From NCBI RefSeq assembly GCF_027359595.1, contig NZ_CP114783.1, positions 930,001 through 994,000 on the forward strand: a stretch of 64,000 nt of DNA, written 5' to 3'. The notes under the pieces were generated by a model. The model was given only the letters and a program-made list of their open reading frames with translations, ran no database searches and had not been told where the DNA came from. The position numbers and the translations under genes were made by a program. Source of the DNA: Prochlorococcus marinus str. MIT 0912. Its GTDB lineage: Bacteria > Cyanobacteriota > Cyanobacteriia > PCC-6307 > Cyanobiaceae. The stretch's first letter is position 1; every line of letters starts with the position of its first letter. Below are positions 59,152 through 64,000 of this stretch, piece by piece.

Positions 59152-60501
59152 ATGACGCAAATAATTAATAAGAATGAGGTTCAGGAAACTCCCTCAAAAA
59201 GATTAGCCATAAGAACGGCAAATAATATTGAACAGGCTCAGCTTGAGCTCAAGACAATTACCGACAGAACCTCTGGAGCCACTCAAGATAAAGCCATAAA
59301 GGTAGTTGACGATATTCTTAAAAACGTTGATGAAAGAGGTGATGAGGCGCTTAAAGAATACACTTCTCGCTTTGATGGATTTCAAATAGAACAATTTCAA
59401 GTTCCATCAGATTTAATACTGAAAGCGTGGGAAGAGACTCCTAGAGAGTTACAAGATTCACTTTTATTAGCCAAAACAAGAATTGAAAAATTTCATAGTC
59501 TACAGGTACCAAAAAATATCACTTATTCTGGCCCCCATGGTGAATCACTAGGACGTAGATGGAGCCCTGTTGAAAAAGCGGGAATATATGTTCCTGGCGG
59601 AAGAGCAGCCTATCCGAGCACCGTTTTAATGAATGCTATTCCTGCTTATGTGGCAGGAGTGAATCAAACCATAATGGTTTCTCCAGCCAACTCAAAAGGA
59701 GAATTAAACCAAACAGTACTAGCTGCAGCACATATTTCAGGTATCAACAAAGTTTTTCGTATTGGAGGCGCGCAAGCTATCGGAGCGCTTGCTAGTGGCA
59801 CTGAATCAATCCCAAAAGTAGATGTCATTACTGGACCAGGAAACATCTATGTAACTTTGGCAAAGAAAAAAGTTTATGGGAAAGTAGGCATTGATTCTTT
59901 GGCTGGTCCCAGTGAAATCCTAATAATCGCTGATCAATCAGCAAAATTGGAACATGTTGCATCAGATATGTTAGCTCAATCGGAACATGACCCTTTAGCT
60001 TCGGCAATACTAATCACTACTAATAAAAAATTAGCTGAGAAAATACCAGCAGAAATTGAACGTCAATTAATTAATCATCCAAGATTAGAAATATGTCAAG
60101 AATCAATTAAAAACTGGGGTTTAATAGTCCTTTGTGATGACTTAGAAACTTGCGCAAAATTAAGTGATACTTTTGCCCCTGAACATCTTGAATTACTTGT
60201 GGAGGACCCAAAAGGATTATCGAAAAACATCAAGAATGCTGGAGCAATATTTATGGGGCCATGGAGCCCAGAGGCTATTGGGGATTATCTTGGGGGCCCT
60301 AATCACACTCTTCCAACATCAGGGACTGCTAGATTTACTGGCGCTCTTGGGGTTGAAACTTTTATGAAAAATACCTCACTTATAGATTTTTCAGAAGAAG
60401 CCTTTAATCAAAATAAAAAAGCGGTCGTGCATTTAGCAAATAGCGAAGGGTTACACAGCCACGCAGAATCAATACGAATTAGAGACTCTAAATCTTGTTA
60501 A
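59152..60501 (+). CDS. hisD: Histidinol dehydrogenase
   Basis: Catalyses the last two oxidations of histidine synthesis with Zn and NAD. The 449-residue protein has [20 protein letters not shown] near 144, [12 protein letters not shown] near 224, the Zn/substrate region [14 protein letters not shown] near 273 and [13 protein letters not shown] near 384. The start ATG 59152 adds about 20 residues before the conserved domain. It is divergent from rpsT and convergent with rpiA, overlapping it by 14 bases. Confidence 0.95.
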   Translation: MTQIINKNEVQETPSKRLAIRTANNIEQAQLELKTITDRTSGATQDKAIKVVDDILKNVDERGDEALKEYTSRFDGFQIEQFQVPSDLILKAWEETPRELQDSLLLAKTRIEKFHSLQVPKNITYSGPHGESLGRRWSPVEKAGIYVPGGRAAYPSTVLMNAIPAYVAGVNQTIMVSPANSKGELNQTVLAAAHISGINKVFRIGGAQAIGALASGTESIPKVDVITGPGNIYVTLAKKKVYGKVGIDSLAGPSEILIIADQSAKLEHVASDMLAQSEHDPLASAILITTNKKLAEKIPAEIERQLINHPRLEICQESIKNWGLIVLCDDLETCAKLSDTFAPEHLELLVEDPKGLSKNIKNAGAIFMGPWSPEAIGDYLGGPNHTLPTSGTARFTGALGVETFMKNTSLIDFSEEAFNQNKKAVVHLANSEGLHSHAESIRIRDSKSC

Positions 60502-61198
60502 GAGATTCAACATGCACAACTTCATTTTCTACTTTTCCCACTAACACCTCATCTGTCAGGTTTACAAAAAGTCCATTTTCAAGAACGCCTGGAATGTTGT
60601 TGATTTGACTCTCCAAAAGTTCAGGTTGGTCAATACCATTCCTAAAAGTCAAATCAAGAATCAAGTTTCCCTGATCAGTAACTATAGGCCCAGCCTTTTT
60701 CTGGGCCATTCTTAGATTTCCTTCTCCTTCAAGATCTTTTAAAGTTTTTTGTACTTGTTTCCAAGCAGAAGGAAGAACTTCTACCGGTAATTTGAAATCA
60801 AGATTCAATTTTTCAACAAGTTTTGTTGAGTCAACAACAACTATAAATTTTTTAGCCAAAGCGGCAACAAGTTTTTCCTGTACATGACAAGCTCCTCCTC
60901 CTTTAATAAGTTGAAATTTGGGATCAACTTCATCTGCGCCATCAATTGCAAGATCAATTTCTGAAACTGATGAAAGAGATTTCAATGGTATTCCTAATTG
61001 AGAAGCAAGGACTTCACCCTGAAAAGAGGTAGTAACTCCAACAACATCTTTAATTTCTCCTGATTTTATTTTCACCGCAAGAGCTTCAATCATCAAAGCT
61101 GCTGTAGATCCAGAGCCAAGACCAAGAATCATCCCGTTTTGAATTTGATCTACAGCAGCTTGAGCAACTGCTTGTTTCATCTGATTTTGAAGATCCAT
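60488..61198 (-). CDS. rpiA: Ribose-5-phosphate isomerase A
   Basis: Interconverts ribose-5-phosphate and ribulose-5-phosphate, needed in the Calvin cycle. The 236-residue protein has [18 protein letters not shown] near 23-40 (phosphate loop), [20 protein letters not shown] near 82-101 and [12 protein letters not shown]-like [13 protein letters not shown] near 113. It overlaps hisD convergently by 14 bases and follows the HtrA-type gene by 36 bases. Confidence 0.95.
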   Translation of the reverse strand: MDLQNQMKQAVAQAAVDQIQNGMILGLGSGSTAALMIEALAVKIKSGEIKDVVGVTTSFQGEVLASQLGIPLKSLSSVSEIDLAIDGADEVDPKFQLIKGGGACHVQEKLVAALAKKFIVVVDSTKLVEKLNLDFKLPVEVLPSAWKQVQKTLKDLEGEGNLRMAQKKAGPIVTDQGNLILDLTFRNGIDQPELLESQINNIPGVLENGLFVNLTDEVLVGKVENEVVHVESLNKI

Positions 61199-61234
61199 TA
61201 AGTCGTACCTTTTCGAAAGACAGTAGCAAGATTT

Positions 61235-62544
<1,310 letters not shown>

Positions 62545-62559
62545 CTTCGACACTGCCTT

Positions 62560-63030
62560 TTGTCTAATCAAACCGTTACAGAATTGAAAGTTCTTACAAC
62601 AAAGTCAGCCACTAATCATGGCTTTGATGTAACAGATTTTCAGATGTTCACGCATCTAAATCCCTTATCAATTCAAGTAAACATTCGACACAAAAATTCT
62701 GAGAAAAAAGTCACTCTTGATGACTGTTCTATTCTTAGCCAATATATTGACAAAGCTATTCAAAGTTCCTCCATTCTTGATCAGCCATTTACTTTAGAAA
62801 TAAGCAGTGAGGGAGTTAGTGATCTCTTAACTGAAGAAAAAGATTTTGAAATTTTCAAAGGTTTTCCAATTGAAGTTACTTATCAGGATTTAAAAAAAAT
62901 TGAGCAACAAATAAATGGTTTGCTTCTAAAAAGGACTGATAATGATCTACAAATAAATCAAAAGGGTAAAACTCAGCGAATCCCAGTCGAAGACGTTATT
63001 CAAGTCCGACTCACAACACCTTCTGGTTAA
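62560..63030 (+). CDS. rimP: Ribosome maturation factor RimP
   Basis: A 156-residue RimP needed for 30S assembly. I choose TTG 62560 (LSNQTVTELKVLTT), which matches family length; the open frame reaches back to TTG 62479 but the 27 extra residues look unconserved and lie in the structured leader. The family features are GFDVTDFQMFTHLNPLSIQV near 21-40, DDCSILSQYIDKAI near 54 and TLEISSEGVSDLL near 78. It precedes nusA by 56 bases, the classic rimP-nusA order. Confidence 0.9.
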   Translation: MSNQTVTELKVLTTKSATNHGFDVTDFQMFTHLNPLSIQVNIRHKNSEKKVTLDDCSILSQYIDKAIQSSSILDQPFTLEISSEGVSDLLTEEKDFEIFKGFPIEVTYQDLKKIEQQINGLLLKRTDNDLQINQKGKTQRIPVEDVIQVRLTTPSG

Positions 63031-63086
63031 AATCTAGATATCAATTATCTAACCCAGTCCTTCTCATCTTTTATATCCCATCATCG

Positions 63087-64000
63087 ATGGCTCTTGTTCT
63101 ACTCCCAGGCTTAAATAACTTAATTGAAGACATTAGTGAGGAAAAAAAACTTCCTTCACAAGTTGTCGAAGCTGCTTTAAGAGAAGCACTTCTCAAAGGT
63201 TATGAGCGATATCGAAAAACTCTTTATCTGGGTATTAGCGACGATCCATTTGAAGAGGATTATTTTAGTAACTTTGATGTTGGTTTAGATCTAGAAGATG
63301 AAGGGTATAGAGTTTTGGCCAGCAAAATAATAGTTGAAGAGGTTGAGAGTGACGATCATCAAATAGCAATAGCTGAGGTCATGCAAGTTGCTGATGATGC
63401 TCAAGTTGGAGATACCGTTGTCCTAGATGTGACTCCAGAGAAAGAAGATTTTGGAAGAATGGCGGCAGCTACAACCAAGCAAGTTTTAGCCCAAAAATTG
63501 AGAGATCAGCAAAGAAGAATGATCCAAGAGGAATTTGCTGACTTAGAAGATCCAGTTCTAACTGCCAGAGTCATAAGATTTGAAAGGCAGTCCGTAATTA
63601 TGGCAGTCAGTTCTGGTTTAGGTAGACCAGAAGTAGAAGCAGAGCTTCCAAGACGAGATCAATTACCTAATGATAATTATCGAGCAAATGCAACATTTAA
63701 AGTATTCCTTAAAGAAGTTAGTGAAATCCCTAGAAGAGGACCTCAACTTTTTGTGAGCAGGTCGAATGCTGGGCTTGTTGTCTATTTATTCGAAAATGAA
63801 GTTCCTGAAATTCAAGAAGGTTCCGTTCGAATTGTTGCTGTTGCTCGCGAAGCAAATCCACCCTCAAGAGCAGTAGGCCCGAGAACAAAAGTAGCTGTTG
63901 ACAGTATTGAAAGAGAGGTAGACCCTGTTGGAGCATGTATTGGTGCTAGAGGATCACGTATTCAACAAGTGGTTAATGAACTTCGTGGTGAAAAAATAGA
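63087..64000 (+). CDS. nusA: Transcription factor NusA, 3' part beyond window
   Basis: The frame opens at ATG 63087 (MALVLLPGLNNLIEDISEEK) and is still open at base 64000, giving 304 residues. The N-terminal domain (1-140) includes EAALREALLKGYERY. An S1 domain follows near 145-215, and the KH1 domain appears with DPVGACIGARGSRIQQVV. NusA binds RNA polymerase and affects pausing, termination and antitermination. It follows rimP by 56 bases, in the conserved rimP-nusA order; infB would be expected beyond the window. Confidence 0.93.
   Translation, partial: MALVLLPGLNNLIEDISEEKKLPSQVVEAALREALLKGYERYRKTLYLGISDDPFEEDYFSNFDVGLDLEDEGYRVLASKIIVEEVESDDHQIAIAEVMQVADDAQVGDTVVLDVTPEKEDFGRMAAATTKQVLAQKLRDQQRRMIQEEFADLEDPVLTARVIRFERQSVIMAVSSGLGRPEVEAELPRRDQLPNDNYRANATFKVFLKEVSEIPRRGPQLFVSRSNAGLVVYLFENEVPEIQEGSVRIVAVAREANPPSRAVGPRTKVAVDSIEREVDPVGACIGARGSRIQQVVNELRGEKI

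Overview
The window is a stretch of core chromosome from a small-genome, AT-rich marine picocyanobacterium, almost certainly Prochlorococcus. The evidence is the split RNA polymerase beta' subunit (rpoC1 plus rpoC2), two b-type ATP synthase subunits, an Hli protein, Ycf35, Ycf65/PSRP-3, DUF1818, DUF2811, DUF3326 and DUF2997 proteins, a PII protein of cyanobacterial type, and the biotin esterase BioK known from this group. Base composition looks like that of a low-light clade, but I cannot fix the clade. I see no phage, insertion sequence, CRISPR array, tRNA or rRNA.

Layout. 1-1.1 kb: a truncated DUF2811 gene, a 300-base gap with two inverted DnaA boxes, then rpoZ and a DUF1818 gene. 1.2-5.5 kb: a divergent Hsp70, pyrR, gpmI and secG. 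5.5-10 kb: groES-groEL facing away from the small ATP synthase operon atpD-atpC. 10-12 kb: Ycf65/PSRP-3 and pepP. 12-16.7 kb: a tightly overlapping operon with a CNNM-type membrane protein, a membrane GTPase, nadD and nadE. 16.7-18.1 kb: DUF3326 and a small unknown gene. 18.1-24 kb: the large ATP synthase operon (atp1, a, c, b', b, delta, alpha, gamma). 24.4-27.7 kb: ftsW, ccdA and ccsB. 27.7-31.4 kb: queF, a small unknown gene with glnB behind a perfect NtcA box, a TlyA-type methylase, a small unknown gene and purB. 31.5-35.7 kb: fumC and a Ski2-like helicase. 35.8-40.5 kb: the biotin operon bioF-bioK-bioC-bioD-bioA. 40.5-45.1 kb: a J-domain protein, rsmG, aldo/keto reductase, ferredoxin, Ycf35, DUF2997, a HEAT protein and a 41-residue membrane peptide. 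45.2-59 kb, all on the minus strand: rpsT, tatD-type nuclease, rpoB, rpoC1, rpoC2, an overlooked 50-residue Hli gene, rlmN and a sodium/solute symporter. 59-64 kb: hisD, rpiA, an HtrA-type protease, rimP and the start of nusA.

The genes mostly serve growth: energy conversion (ATP synthase, cytochrome c maturation), transcription (rpoZ, rpoB, rpoC1, rpoC2, nusA), protein folding (groESL, Hsp70, J-protein, HtrA) and cofactor synthesis (NAD, biotin, queuosine). No wholly new multi-gene system is visible. The less expected signals are mostly short or non-coding: a GTA-N8-TAC box that redefines the start of the gene before glnB, a G-rich/polypyrimidine tract just before atpA, structured spacers flanking the ATP synthase c gene, a structured leader before rimP, an 11-bp inverted repeat before fumC, paired DnaA boxes, and two small membrane-protein genes that a length cutoff would miss.
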